Source: Eutreptiella sp. 'Long Island Sound 2002' (taxonomy: Eukaryota > Euglenozoa > Euglenophyceae > Eutreptiales > Eutreptiaceae). From it: 64,000 bases of DNA. Shown in pieces: positions 46,831 through 57,559 of the stretch. Numbering within the stretch: position 1 is the stretch's first letter; each line of letters begins with the position of its first letter. The translations under genes were made by a program, and so were the position numbers. Under the pieces are notes generated by a model. The model searched no databases. It was not told the origin of the DNA and saw only the letters and a program-made list of their open reading frames with translations. Where the stretch lies: positions 7,146,058-7,210,057 of the forward strand of contig OZ038388.1 of the NCBI GenBank assembly GCA_964036045.1, read 5' to 3'.

Positions 46831-47103
46831 CCTTATCCCTCTTCTCCCTTGCGCAAGCGCCAGGACCTGGTCTGACCGTCACTTTTTAACAGATTTTCTG
46901 GCCACGGTTTTTATGGTCAGAAACTAAGCAAAGTGTGATTGTGTGCCGTTTGTGGAGGGGAAGAGGGGCTGTGTCATGCTTGTGCCGATTCCTACAAGGG
47001 CGCCCTTGCACAAGGGCGTCCTTACTCAACTGTGTTCTTGCACAAGTCTGTCCTTACAGAAGTTTGTCGTTGACAATACCACATTTGTGTGATCCCCACT
47101 GCA

Positions 47104-47526
47104 TGATCATACATACTTGGCAACACATACTTGCCGACACATACTTGCCGACACATACTTGCTGACACATACTTCTCGACAAATACATGCTGACACATAA
47201 ATGCCGACACATACTTGGCGATACATACTTGCCGACACATACTTGCCGACACATACTTCCCAACATATACTTGCCGACACACACTTGCCGACAAATACAT
47301 TCCGACACATACCTGCCGACACATACTTGCTGACACATACTTCTCGACAAATACATGCTGACACATAAATGCCGACACATACTTGGCGACACATACATGC
47401 CGACACATACTTGCCAACACATACTTGCCGACACATACTTCCCAACATATACTTGCTGACACACACTTGCCGACAAATACATTCCAACACATACCTGCCG
47501 ACACATACTTGCCTACACATATTTGT
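47104..47526. repeat. 14-bp minisatellite array (ACACATACTTGCCG)
   Basis: About 30 copies of a 14-bp unit. A higher-order duplication is visible: the order of variant units (CTTCTCGACAAATACATGCTG and following) appears at about 47170 and again at about 47340. Confidence 0.92.
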
Positions 47527-47795
47527 GATCATACGAAAGTGATCAAACAAAAGGGATCATACATGATCATACAAAAGTGATCATACGAAAGTGATCATAC
47601 GAAAGTGATCGTACAAAAGTGATCATACAAAAGTGATCATATGAAGGTGATCATGCAAAAGTGATCATACAAAAATGATCATACAAAAGTGACCCTACAA
47701 AGGCGACCATACAGAGTTGATCACACAAAACTGATCAGACAAAAGTGATCACACAAAAGTGATCATACAAAGGCGATCATACAAAGGTGATGCCA
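47527..47795. repeat. 14-bp minisatellite array (GATCATACAAAAGT)
   Basis: About 19 copies of GATCATACAAAAGT and close variants. This is a different sequence from the preceding array although it has the same unit length. Confidence 0.92.
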
Positions 47796-48920
47796 TGTGG
47801 TAGTCAACCCCAGGCACAAAGGTAACATTTGGTGGTCTGTCTTGACATCAATTGGAGGCTCTCGAGGACAGTTGTGGGCCAACGGGTGGCGGTTGTGGGC
47901 CAACCGAAGGTGGTTGGACTGGCTGTTTTCAAGCAACCTAATCTTGTCCACGAAACAGCGCCCTGCACCACTGCCTATTTTCTGTGTAAAAAGGGGCCTC
48001 TTTCCTGACTGAAAACTGCAGCCCGTCACACCTTTAAACACCATTCACAAGCTTGTTTCCCATTTCACTGGCAGACACCTCTGGTAACGAGCTCTGAAGC
48101 ATCCTATTCTAATGAATGCTTGCCTACTGGCCACCACCAGCTGGACCACATCCATCACCGAATAACTCTGTGTTGGGTCAAAAACCAGCGCCGTGCTGCA
48201 CATTCATTTCAAAAATTTTCATTCCATCCCAGACACCACCCTCTGAACTATATTAGAGCGCTCGTAATGTTTGCTCGTTTTGCGCAGTCCGCAGTACACC
48301 GCAAGAGATGTCTTTGGGCCTTCTGCTTCAGCGTCTCCAGCAAAACACGTGCACCCAAGCAGAAGCAAGATCCCAAATGGTCTTTTTGGGACAGTGATCA
48401 AGGGTGGTCTATGTTTTGTGTGACATAGCAATGAGTGTTTGCATGGTCTGGCGAACCATTTGCAACCCATGCATCTCCGCAGTGGTGTCCGGCCCCTGCT
48501 CGGAGTCACTGCACCGGTGCTTCAAGCACCAGGCCTCACGGCTGGAGGTAGACATGCTGAGAACGGCAGAAAGGGGCCGTGCTTGCGAAGGGTTGTGTGC
48601 GTGCAAAGAGCCATGAAGCAACAGGTACACAACGACCGAAGGCCCCTGTGTCACAGGCAAATCGGTCATCTCTAGAATTGTCAGAGAGGAGTGAGAGTTA
48701 TTTGAGGTATTGAGAGGGCCAGAGGGGGATTGCACGGTGCTTGAATAGGGTCTACCCTGGGGTAGATGGCCGAAGCAGTTTGAGCGACGGAAGCGAGATA
48801 CACATGACCATGCGTCCCATCCTTCAGAGATACAGCGCGATAACTTTGTGAAATCTGGGCCGGGGCATCCATGGCAGTCAGGCCCTCGCTGCTGCCTTTT
48901 GTATGCCCCTGTTCTTCTGC
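47796..48920. other. Intergenic stretch, no gene recognised
   Basis: Mixed-composition sequence. A 173-codon minus-strand frame at 48409-48930 has no recognisable domain. Nothing else is supported. Confidence 0.35.
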
Positions 48921-49885
48921 AGATTTTCATGTCACTCCGGAGGATATGATTCTTTTGGCTTCAACGCACAAGTCAGCCGTTCTGACTGGTGGCTTGATCC
49001 GATTTGAAACGCCGCCGCTGTTGCATCGGTGTGTGCCGTGCCATGCAGCGGCTGCCATCTCGTTTCTTGTTCCCTCCCCTCTCACCCGTCTCCCTCCATC
49101 CCTCCAGTCCATTTTGAGAGCTACAAAGGACTGCTGTGTGTCACTATGAGCGACATCTGTGCATGCTCTTTCGGAGAGCCTCACAAACTGGCAGTTTCAA
49201 AGATGACGCCGCCCATCCAGTCACCTGGGACACAGTGCCATCTCATGGGCCCTCTGTCTCCGTTGGGTTCCTCCCTCACTGTCAATCTTTCTGTTTCTCG
49301 CTTGACAATTCTGAAATAGTTGTGATCTTTGAGTGGTGTGTCAGGGGATGCGTTTGTATGCAGTGCGCACACAGTGTGCACACAGTGCGCCCATTTTCAA
49401 GCTTTTTTCAACATGGTATGCAATTACATTGCTTCCTCCATGCGATCGTGCACTGGAGAGAACGTGTTGCATATTGTTAGATCTTCATCATCTTTGTCTC
49501 TGAGCATGCCTGGCATGATGATGATCATTAATCACCCTCTACACGGTGACAGCACATCATCACGTGATAGTTGTATGTTGGAGCAATAATGTTTCACATT
49601 TAAACAGCACTATATTGGTTGCATTCTTCAGATGAATTGTGTGTTGGTTCATTGTTTTATGTTCTTGGGAGGTGGTTTTCATGGGTGTGCAATATGGTTC
49701 CAGCATCAAATGCACACGCAGTCACATAGTGCACACTTTCCCCTCAGGAACTGCTCAAAATGTCTTATTTCCATCCTTGGCATGCTGTTCAGCTTCAGCT
49801 CATGATTTCGTTCTCCTACAAACACAATCGGCCACTCATGTACCAGATTCATGTAGCGCTTTGCATCAGCTTTGGAAGTGTTTGC
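48921..49885 (+). CDS. Possible short exons of an unidentified gene
   Basis: Two short segments have plausible borders. One starts after CTTCTGCAG (about 48921) and reads FHVTPEDMILLASTHKSAV. The other starts after CCCTCCAG (about 49108) and reads HFESYKGLLCVTMSDICAC. Each begins at an AG with a pyrimidine tract, and they can be joined in phase by a donor near 49030. A third candidate follows CCCCTCAG near 49748. I do not recognise the family. They could be 5' exons of the His/Gln-rich gene that follows or an unrelated gene. Confidence 0.3.
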
Positions 49886-49983
49886 ATGTGTGAATATGTG
49901 CAAGGGATGCATGCCCATTCAATATCTTGCGGATATATCGCTGCATGCCACATTCATTTCACAGGTCTCAGTAACATCACCAG

Positions 49984-50745
49984 ATGGTTCAAGCCGAAGT
50001 CTCCACATTCTCCACGTATTTGAACCCAAAAGTGCCCAACGAAGGTTATGTAGCGTCCCGCAACACGTCGACGCACAGCACATTGCTCAATCTGGAGAGC
50101 GAAACAGGATCAGAGTCAATTCCGAGCCGGTCGTCTACGACGGCCTCAAGGGCTACCACAGAACCCTCGGCCCATCAACCCATGAATATGTTTCACGATG
50201 CAGACGTCAAAAGAACCCGGAAACTGCTGGAGGAAGAACGTGAGGAGCAACGATTACTGGCGCAGAAGCAGCGTCAACAGCAGCAGCAGATGCAGCAACA
50301 CCACCACCACCATCAGCAGCAGCAGATGCAGCAGATACACCACCACCACCACCACCACCACCACCATTCGCACCCGCAGCACCCGCAGCACCCGCAGCAC
50401 CCGCAGCATCGGCAACACGAGCACCAGCATACACAGCAGCAGCACCACCTCCCACAGCAGCACATACAAGACCGTTATCTCTCCGCTTTGCTTTTTCCTC
50501 ATTCACATGAGCAGGCACGTGCACACCCTCACGAACATCCATATGATGCCCAGCCTGCTATGGCCGCGTATGCAGCCAACAGTGAGCAGGGGTATGCACA
50601 CGAAGCGTCTGCCACTCCGGCACAGCAGCATGGCTTTACGCAGCCCTATCCCTCATCATCCGGTCCGCATGAGCCTAGCGTTCCCAACCCGCAATCGCAG
50701 CACCACTGGGACGCGTCCAACGGCAGGAAACCCGTGCCCAATGAG
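49984..50745 (+). CDS. His/Gln-rich protein, 5' exon
   Basis: ATG at 49984 is preceded in frame by TAA, so it is a natural start unless an acceptor at 49983 joins an upstream exon. The first 70 or so residues are Ser/Thr-rich. A charged helix follows (RKLLEEEREEQRLLAQKQRQ), then a run of Gln and His with blocks of 5-10 consecutive His and repeated HPQ. After that comes a His/Pro/Ala/Ser-rich tail. His and Gln tracts are encoded by mixed CAC/CAT and CAG/CAA codons, so they are not a pure microsatellite read-through. The donor is unresolved: GTATCC at about 50744 is the strongest, but its phase does not match the next candidate exon at 54725, so an exon may be missing. Function unknown; compositionally it resembles scaffold or transcription-related low-complexity proteins. 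Confidence 0.6.
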
Positions 50746-51639
50746 TATCCTCAAGCGTCTTTCGGGTATTGTGCGTGCTCCTGGTCCGTGCCCCGCTTCC
50801 TTGTGGGATTTCCGATCGCCGCCACGTCCAAAGGGGCGTCCGCAGGAATCAATCAAAGCGGTGTACGGCGATGCAAGTTGTTGCGACACACGGCGACGTA
50901 TTGTGTGCGTTGGTTGGGATGCCTCCATGTCGTCAGTCGGCGCGCTGGTTTGTGTGTTTGAGGACGGGGTGGATGAATGTGTCTTCGTCTGGAGTTGCGC
51001 TGGTTGCGGCAACAAGCCAGTGGCTGTCAGACCAGGCGTCCAGCCACAACAAGCACTCTTTGAGTATTTTATTACTTTGTGCAGTATTCCAGGATCTAAA
51101 AGGAATTGGACTGGAAAAAAAAAGGATAGAAAAAAACTGGTTGCTTTAGTGTCACTGACCCCCCGGTAACTGTATCTGAAGAGTTGTCGTTCCGGGTTGT
51201 CAGGGGTGAACGAGGAATCACTCTACAATCCTCTGCAACTCCCAGCAGAGGCGTGCGAAGGAATGGGGAGGCATGCGGTGCTCTAGATTCAGATGGGGTC
51301 CTACTCATGATTCACAGATCAGCACAGACCAGATGCATGGACGGATCCGCCTCCAAAAAAGCCCGACCTGACACAGCGCAGATGCGCGCAGATGCACTGA
51401 CACACACTGCCACAGGTTGTAAAATCAGAGCTCAGGCACAGAGTGCAGGGCCGAATAGGCAGCATGTTATAGAATTGAAGTGGTATGCAGCTGATGCATA
51501 AGGGGACACGTGTGTTGTTCAGTGACAGCAGGGACAGGGCAGAATACATCCTAGCGCATCAAGAACCAACCAGTACACGGGTAGAGTTAAGGGTCTCAGG
51601 CGTCGAGGGCCATATCCAGGGGTGCAACACCCTGATTTG

Positions 51640-51862
51640 TCCCGCTTACTTGGTGGTTATAAACGGAGCGCTGGGATGGACACAACAGTAGCGATGCCAT
51701 GGGTCGACCAACACAAAATGTCAGGTCACCCACGCCGATCTACGGGCACACATACTGCACCACATTGGGGCTTAGTGCTGTTGTCCAGTGGATGCATGTC
51801 CTGTTGCATATCCGCACCAAAGACAACTCCCGTGCTGACCGCTTGGCTGAAGTGGGGCAATG
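51640..51862 (+). pseudogene. RNase H-like retroelement remnant
   Basis: A frame near 51767-51862 reads AVVQWMHVLLHIRTKDNSRA followed by DRLAEVG. This resembles the last helix and metal-binding end of retroelement RNase H domains (HxxTxxNxxADxLS). Upstream sequence is shifted into other frames and only loosely recognisable. It is decayed. Confidence 0.35.
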
Positions 51863-53254
51863 ATGGCCAGCCCTGCTCTTGGGCTGCATCTCCATTTGTC
51901 CTGGACCCCCCGAAGAGGAAAGCGACGAACGCGAGGGATGAAGAGTCCATGTTGGCCTCCTTATGCCTCCTCTCTGCGAGGACAGCGGGAAGGTATCAGG
52001 GGGCGGTAATGTACTGTCTCAGACCATGTGTCTGAAGCGCCGAACAATCTTGAACACTTGTCGATGGTTTCAGACGGAACAAACAAAAAGGGATGAAGAG
52101 TCCATTTGGGGTGGGGGGGGGGGGGGGCGAGCCCAGGGTTCCTACCGGTGTGCACACGTCCACATCCCACAGGGTGCAAGCACTCGGTCATGTGTGTTGG
52201 TTGCTGGCATGCCCGTCCCCCACACCGGGCGGTCAGAGGGCGTCACGGTTTGCGGGTTGTTGTTGTCGTTCGGAGAGTTGCTGTCCTGCATCTGCAGGTG
52301 AAGCGACCCAGGATCCTGACACCATCTCCGCTCTTCCACCTGACCATACAGCCCCTCTTGTGCCTGCATGAAGGACAAGCCACGCTTATGGCTGAAGTGG
52401 GTTGGTGTACTCTGTACCAGGTTGCGCCAGCGAGGAACACGTTCCAAACTGCCATGTCACCACTAAAGGTCCAATCTGACCTCTGGAATCTTTGGAGCTG
52501 GTGGCAATGGGGGGTGACTACTGGCTGGGCAAGGGACAACAATCAACAGAGTCTTGGTCTGTACTGTCAGCCTTGGACCCCTACCCCCCAACAGCTTCAA
52601 CAATTAGCTGCAGCACGGAGGGGTCGCAATATTTTTTTCCTTCACACTGAGCCCACATAACGGAAACTGAGTGTTGTATGTTGTTTGTAAGTAGCTACCA
52701 AACCTCACCAGGTTGTACCCACTGCGTTCATCAACCTCATGCCCCATACGACCTAAGTGTGTGGCCAAATGGGGCCAACGGTAGCACACGCACACCAGGG
52801 GTGACCAGTAACTGGTATGTATGCCTAAACCCACAGAGCCTGTAGCGATCAGAGTTCGGCAGGTCCTGGGGTGCGGGGCGCAGGGCATAGGGAGAATGCA
52901 AATGCACACACTGGTGCCACTGGAAGCCACGGATGCTGAGTGCCTGCGGACAGTAGGTGATGAAAGGTGCGGGGAGCAGTCAGGGCCGGGGCCTAATGCA
53001 GACATTGCAACTTGACCATTGAGGCCCCCAGCCGCAGGTTTTGCGGCCACGGATCCCTCTGCAAGACACATTGGGGGCTTGCCTGTCATGTGAATTATGG
53101 GCAGGGGGTGGTGGCGTGGAACAGAAGAGAGGATTGGAGAGAAGTGGGGGGGGGGATCGGTGTGCTGGTGGACACAACGGTGGAAGGAATGGTGCAGCAG
53201 TGCAGTGGCGCCATGGTCTAGCTGGAGGCCAGGCTCTTGTGTTGAGTCCAAGAT

Positions 53255-53460
53255 TCTGGGCTGAGGGGTGTCTTGGTGCTGGTGTACCTCGATGATCTGC
53301 TCATTGCTGGTTACAGTTGAGAACATGCCACTGTGCCGACGGGTGTCATGGTGGAGGCGTTAGCAGCCGCGGGGGCGACTGTGATTCCCAAGAGCACTGG
53401 ATGTGACGGTCTGACATGGATTGGAAAACCTTTTGACTTGCAGTCGGAGGGAAATGAGGT
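53255..53460 (+). pseudogene. Reverse-transcriptase fragment (DIRS/LTR-like, YLDD motif)
   Basis: One frame reads VLVLVYLDDLLIAG (catalytic YLDD at 53285-53296), then a TGA. It continues in the same frame to LTWIGKPFDL at about 53411, the spacing and wording of the palm and thumb of LTR/DIRS-type reverse transcriptases. Upstream palm motifs are missing or frameshifted. It has a different motif set from the Penelope-like element at 57-63 kb, so it comes from another family. Confidence 0.6.
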
Positions 53461-54162
53461 GAATGGAGCTGGGCACTTGCGCTCCTTGCTCTCGTGTTTG
53501 TAGTCTTTTCGCCAGACCTCTCGGTGTGCTCCTCATACTGAGTCAGATTGGAGAGCATGGAGGGCGAGATTGGGTCAGGACAACGGCAGTACTTGACAGG
53601 GACATTGGGCAGCGCAAAACATGAGGCACGACCGGACAACAGACATTGCGGATCAGTCTGCCACGTGTGACAGTGGGCAATGTGGCACAGATGGGCAATG
53701 CAACACAACGGGAAGCGAGCCAGTGTGGGACAGTGGTCGGGAGGGCATAGCTGCTAGATCCCCGCTTCTTGCGTAAATGATTGTGAATTGCTGTGCAGAA
53801 GCCAGTTGCCGCAGGCATTCGCCGGAGATCCATATCTGGGCCAGGCCAATCAATACATATCCCCATCACAATCACAAGTGGCCAGTGGCCTGTCCGTGGC
53901 TCCCCCCGGATACGGGGATGCACTGGAGCAGGTATGCGCCGTGGCAGGGATGCGCAGGGGCAGGGTGCGTCCGTGGTGCGGGGCTGCAGGGGTGCACAGG
54001 GGCCGGGAGAAGCTCCGGTGCTTCGACAAAGGGACGGATGCACAGCAACGGGATTTCAGTCCCAGGAATACGAGGATGGGCAGAGAGGGCTGCTGGTGCT
54101 GGGACACAGAATGCGGTGAGTGCTGGTGCTGGCACAGAGGGTCTCCTCAGAGCAAACAGATG

Positions 54163-54705
54163 GCTGTAGTTCGCAAGCAGGCTATTGCTTAGTGGGCAAA
54201 ATACCCCACCCCCCGGGGGGGGTGGGTGGGTGGGTATAGGGATGGGTGGGTGGGTTGGCCCCAAATTTCAGGATTTTGGGCCACCAGGCACCCCCCCCCC
54301 CCGGGGGTGCGGGTGCGCTTTTTGGGGGTTTTGGGTTTGGGCAGGGCTCTGAGATCGGCCTGAATTTTTCACTTTTTTTTCATAACATTTCAAGCCTCTT
54401 AACCCTTTGTTGCGCAGAAGTGCGTGAACTGGATGGTACTTGAGTTGGTTGTGGTGCGTGACACAGTTTTAAAAGGTCCCAGGCTCCATTCCTACTACTG
54501 GCAAACTTTTACAGGTCAGTTCTGCTCTGCTTGTATGTGACTGTGGGTGCAGGGCATAGACCCCCCCCCCCCAGGGGGGGGGGTAGGGTTGGGTGGGTGG
54601 GTGGATGGGTGGGTGGGTGGGCCCTGGCCGGGGCCCAACTCCCCCCCCCCCCCGGGGTCACTAAGCAATGGCCTGTTCGCAAGTACTGACAGCTCCATCG
54701 CTCAC
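54163..54705. repeat. Inverted repeat pair enclosing two (GGGT)n tracts
   Basis: TTCGCAAGCAGGC...ATTGCTTAGTG (about 54169-54200) recurs in reverse complement at about 54655-54685 (CACTAAGCAATGGCCTGTTCGC). Inside lie two tracts of GGGTGGGTGGGT type (about 54213-54256 and 54583-54622) and long C/G homopolymers. It may be a foldback element. It ends just before the exon at 54725. Confidence 0.65.
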
Positions 54706-54724
54706 TTTGCACTGCCCCCTTCAG

Positions 54725-55463
54725 GACCACATGGGGGCAAGTGACCTGCATCACGGCCAATGGTGGTACCGGCGCAGGCGCACGCACGGCACCCAACCGA
54801 GCCTCATGCCGTCGGGGTACAGCGGCCTCCACTACTGCGATGATCTGGTCGACGGCATGACCCCCGATCCCCCGCCGCCGCAGAGGGAGCCTCAGTACCC
54901 GCCCTACGCGACCTCAGACTACGGGGCCGGCCATTACGGGCCCCCGGAGGCGCCGCACGGCGGCAGCTACGCGCCGCACGGGTCCCAGGCCCGCAGCATG
55001 CACCACCACCCAGACCTCGGGCGCCAGTCGCTGCCAGACCCCCAGCAGCAGTACTACGACACCGGACGAGACCTTGACCAGCCCCCGTATCCGCAGTACC
55101 CGCCCTCATACCAGGCGCCGGTGATGCCCCCGGGTCCGCCACAGGCGACACCGTACCCGCACCTGCATCACCACCAGCCCTCACAGCAGCACCAGCACCA
55201 GCATCAGCACCAGCACTTCTCCCCATACCCTTACCAGCCTCAGCAGCCGATGCAAGGCCCTCCTCATCCTCCGGTGGACCCCATGTCAGCGCGCATCAAT
55301 GCGCTGCTGAACCGGCCGCTGCCGCGGGTGGCTCCTCAGGATCAGTGGGCTGCCTCTCCGAAGCAGCCCCCGCGCGAGCCCGGCTCCACGTCCGCTTCAG
55401 AGCGCAGTAGTCGCACCCAATCGCGTTCACGGTCGCAGCCTCCCGCCCCAGCCCGGGGTGCTG
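54725..55463 (+). CDS. His/Gln/Pro-rich protein, internal exon
   Basis: The acceptor CCCCTTCAG is at 54716-54724 and the donor GCTG|GTATGT at 55463/55464, giving an open exon of about 246 codons with GC3 bias. It begins DHMGASDLHHGQWWYRRRRT. It is then rich in Pro, Tyr, His and Gln, including an alternating QH block (QHQHQHQH) and repeated YPPY/YPQY-like motifs, and ends in an RS/SR-containing segment (SERSSRTQSRSRS). The similar His/Gln-rich style to the 49984 exon suggests the same gene. It ends in phase 1, matching the exon at 56469. Function unknown. Confidence 0.65.
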
Positions 55464-55684
55464 GTATGTCTTGCTCTGTGAAGGTGGAAGAGACCGGACT
55501 GCGTTGGCATCTACAACCGCTGACACCGGGCACAACAAGTGGAGTGTGTACTCTGTGCACGTACCCATTATAACTTGTAGCAAGCACACAGTCTACCCAT
55601 GGGATACATATTGAAAACGCGTTGAAAGCTTTGTGTGACGATGGGGAACAACTGGTGATGAGCTACACACAGCGGCTCAGAGCA

Positions 55685-56310
55685 CAGCACAGTATGGTAC
55701 AGTACGGTACAGTCACAGTACCGGTACAGTACCAGTACAGTACCAGTACAGTACAGTACAGCACAGTACAGTACAGTACAGTACAGTACAGTACAGTACA
55801 GTACAGTACAGTACAGTACAGTACAGTACAGTACAGTACAGTACAGTACAACAGTACAGCATCTCGCAGCAGAGAACAGAACACAGAACAGGGAAATTCG
55901 TCACGGCACAGCACGTGGCAGCGCCGCACAGCACAGCACGTTTCAGCACAGCGCTCACAGCACAGCACGGTACAGCACACTGCAGTGCACCACAGCATAG
56001 TGCACCACAGCATAGCACAGCACAGCACGGTACAGTACAGCACAGCATGGGACAGCACAGCAAAGCATGTCAGAGCGCAGCACAGCACGTTCGTAACAGC
56101 ACGGCACGGCGCAGCACACCGAGGTACAGCACGTCACAGCACTGCACTGCACTGCACTGCACAGCACGTCACAGCACACCACAGCAAGACAGCGCAACAC
56201 TGCACAGGACAGTGCAGCACGTCGCAGCACGGCACCGCATGGCACAGCGCTGCACTGCATGGCACTGCACAGCACGTCACGTCAGCCCGGCACAGCACAG
56301 CCCCGCCATC
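55685..56310. repeat. (ACAGT)n pentamer array grading into degenerate (ACAGC)n
   Basis: About 55755-55850 is nearly pure TACAG/ACAGT. On both sides and out to about 56310 the repeat is a degenerate mixture of CACAG-type units. Long open frames on both strands result from the repeat and are not genes. It lies in the intron between the 54725 and 56469 exons. Confidence 0.92.
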
Positions 56311-56311
56311 T

Positions 56312-56414
56312 CCAAGCCATGAGGGGGGGGGTCAATAGAAGCCCCCAAAACTGGGGGGGGGGGTCTGGGAAAAGGGTCTATCGACCCCCCCCTCAATTGC
56401 AAGGCCGGTTGCCC
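56312..56414. mobile_element. MITE-like element, family F copy 2 (internally deleted)
   Basis: About 100 bp retaining both ends of the 25263-25665 element (GTCAATAGAAGCCCCC on the left, TCTATCGACCCC through TCAATTGCAAGGCCGGTTGC on the right). The interior is nearly all lost. Confidence 0.7.
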
Positions 56415-56468
56415 CATCCCATAATTGTGGCATGGAGCCTGCAACGGACCTCGCATCGGACTGCTCAG

Positions 56469-56738
56469 GTGCAGCGCTGCCCAAGATACTGCCCCCCGTC
56501 AAGGCCCCAAAGGGGCAGGCGTGGGAGAAGGAAAGGTATCGGCAGGAGCTCAGTGAACAGGAGAAGACTTTGACACAGTTACGTGCGATGCTTGGCCAAT
56601 TGCAGGGTGGACGGGCCTTGTCAGACGAAGGCCGGCCCGCGAGCGTCAGTGCACTGCCCCCTGTCAGAGACACCGTGAAGATGGCCAAGAGGGCGCAGTC
56701 GCATAGTGGCGTTCGCACTGTCAAGCAGCTGGACGGAA
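56469..56738 (+). CDS. Coiled-coil exon following the His/Gln/Pro-rich exons
   Basis: The acceptor GACTGCTCAG precedes 56469. Phase 1 is compatible with the donor at 55463. It encodes a charged helical stretch (WEKERYRQELSEQEKTLTQL, then RAMLGQLQ) that should form a coiled coil, followed by a Ser/Arg-rich segment. A possible donor GAA|GTATGG is at 56738/56739; otherwise the frame runs on into the CT/GT microsatellite, which is unlikely to be coding. The 3' end of the gene was not found. The retroelement insertion just downstream may have separated or removed it. Confidence 0.55.
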
Positions 56739-56861
56739 GTATGGGCGTCCGTCTTTGTACTTCAGAGGCTCAGGCGGGATGGTGTATAGTAAGAGGAGCC
56801 AGGGGGAAGGGGCGGAGGGTCACTTGCTCGCTCTCTCAGTCTCTCGCGCGCGCTCTCTCTC

Positions 56862-56864
<3 letters not shown>

Positions 56865-56912
<48 letters not shown>

Positions 56913-56987
56913 TGTTGTTTTTGCGGTTCTCACTGTGTGGGTGTGTGTGTGTGTGTATGTGCGGGCGTGCGTGGGCATGTGTGTGTT

Positions 56988-57036
<49 letters not shown>
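56865..57036. repeat. (GT)n microsatellite, left flank of the retroelement
   Basis: (GT)n at 56865-56906 and about 56991-57036, with an imperfect GT-rich segment between. A CT-rich tract precedes it. The first retroelement repeat starts directly at its end. Confidence 0.95.
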
Positions 57037-57039
<3 letters not shown>

Positions 57040-57404
57040 CCACCCGGTAACGGGGGGAACAGCCAGTACAAGTGGCAGCTGTAGTCACGGAATGTTGAAT
57101 GTCCCCCGGAGGTTCCTTGACCCCATGATCGCTGTTGTTGCCCTATTGTCTCGTCCTTACTCATGAGGGAAGCTAGGGACAGGGATGCCCCCACCAGGCT
57201 GAGGATTGCTGTGTCGTACACATCAGGTGCTGCACCGAGGGGATGACCTGGGGGCGCACACTGCAGATGCTGAACTCCTACTGTACCTTCATGCAGAAAG
57301 GCGCCTAGTGCAGCGTTTTGACACCATGTTGTGACGCTGCACCTGATGAGATTTGTGCATTCAGGCCTTCTCTGCTGCCTGTTTTGTCGCGTTTATCGTG
57401 TGTG
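57037..57404 (+). repeat. Left direct repeat (pseudo-LTR) of the Penelope-like element
   Basis: Begins TATCCACCCGGTAACGG and ends GTTTATCGTGTGTG. Near-identical to 62571-62938. It contains an internal inverted repeat, CATCAGGTGC (57221-57230) with GCACCTGATG (57338-57347), which could structure the RNA. Confidence 0.92.
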
Positions 57405-57559
57405 CACTGCCCTTGACAGCACGCTCTGGTCGCTGGGCAGTTGAGGCAACCCGCAGCGAATTACCAACTTCGAATCTTCCAATCTCCTTGGTCTGTATTT
57501 TTCCACCTATCCTACCACGTGATGTTTAACGCCGCGTCATCAGCATCCCCTGCCGCCGT

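Larger units (their letters stand above)
50746..54162. other. Probable intron with decayed retroelement fragments
   Basis: Apart from the RNase H-like and reverse-transcriptase fragments listed separately, no gene was recognised. G-runs occur at about 52109-52126 and 53145-53155. Confidence 0.4.

Noticed and set aside
46242-47550. Cys/Tyr-rich repeat proteins read from the 16- and 14-bp arrays
   Set aside because: The same peptide period appears in all three frames, the expected result of translating a tandem repeat.
47104-47795. CRISPR-like array
   Set aside because: The units are 14 bp and contiguous with no unique spacers, there are no cas genes, and the genome is eukaryotic.
50198-51169. 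323-codon alternative frame overlapping the His/Gln-rich exon
   Set aside because: Its Thr/Ser/Arg composition is the shifted reading of CAC/CAG runs. The His/Gln frame is more coherent on both sides of the runs.
55663-56275. Cys-rich minus-strand and Gln/Ser-rich plus-strand frames in the pentamer array
   Set aside because: Frames arise from the (ACAGT)n/(ACAGC)n repeat and have no independent support.
56865-57036. Val/Cys repeat frames over the GT tract
   Set aside because: Microsatellite translation only.
57338-57360. Hammerhead ribozyme in the pseudo-LTR (CTGATGAG)
   Set aside because: No GAAA core segment and no stems in the required positions were found. N-terminal-endonuclease Penelope elements are reported to lack canonical hammerheads.
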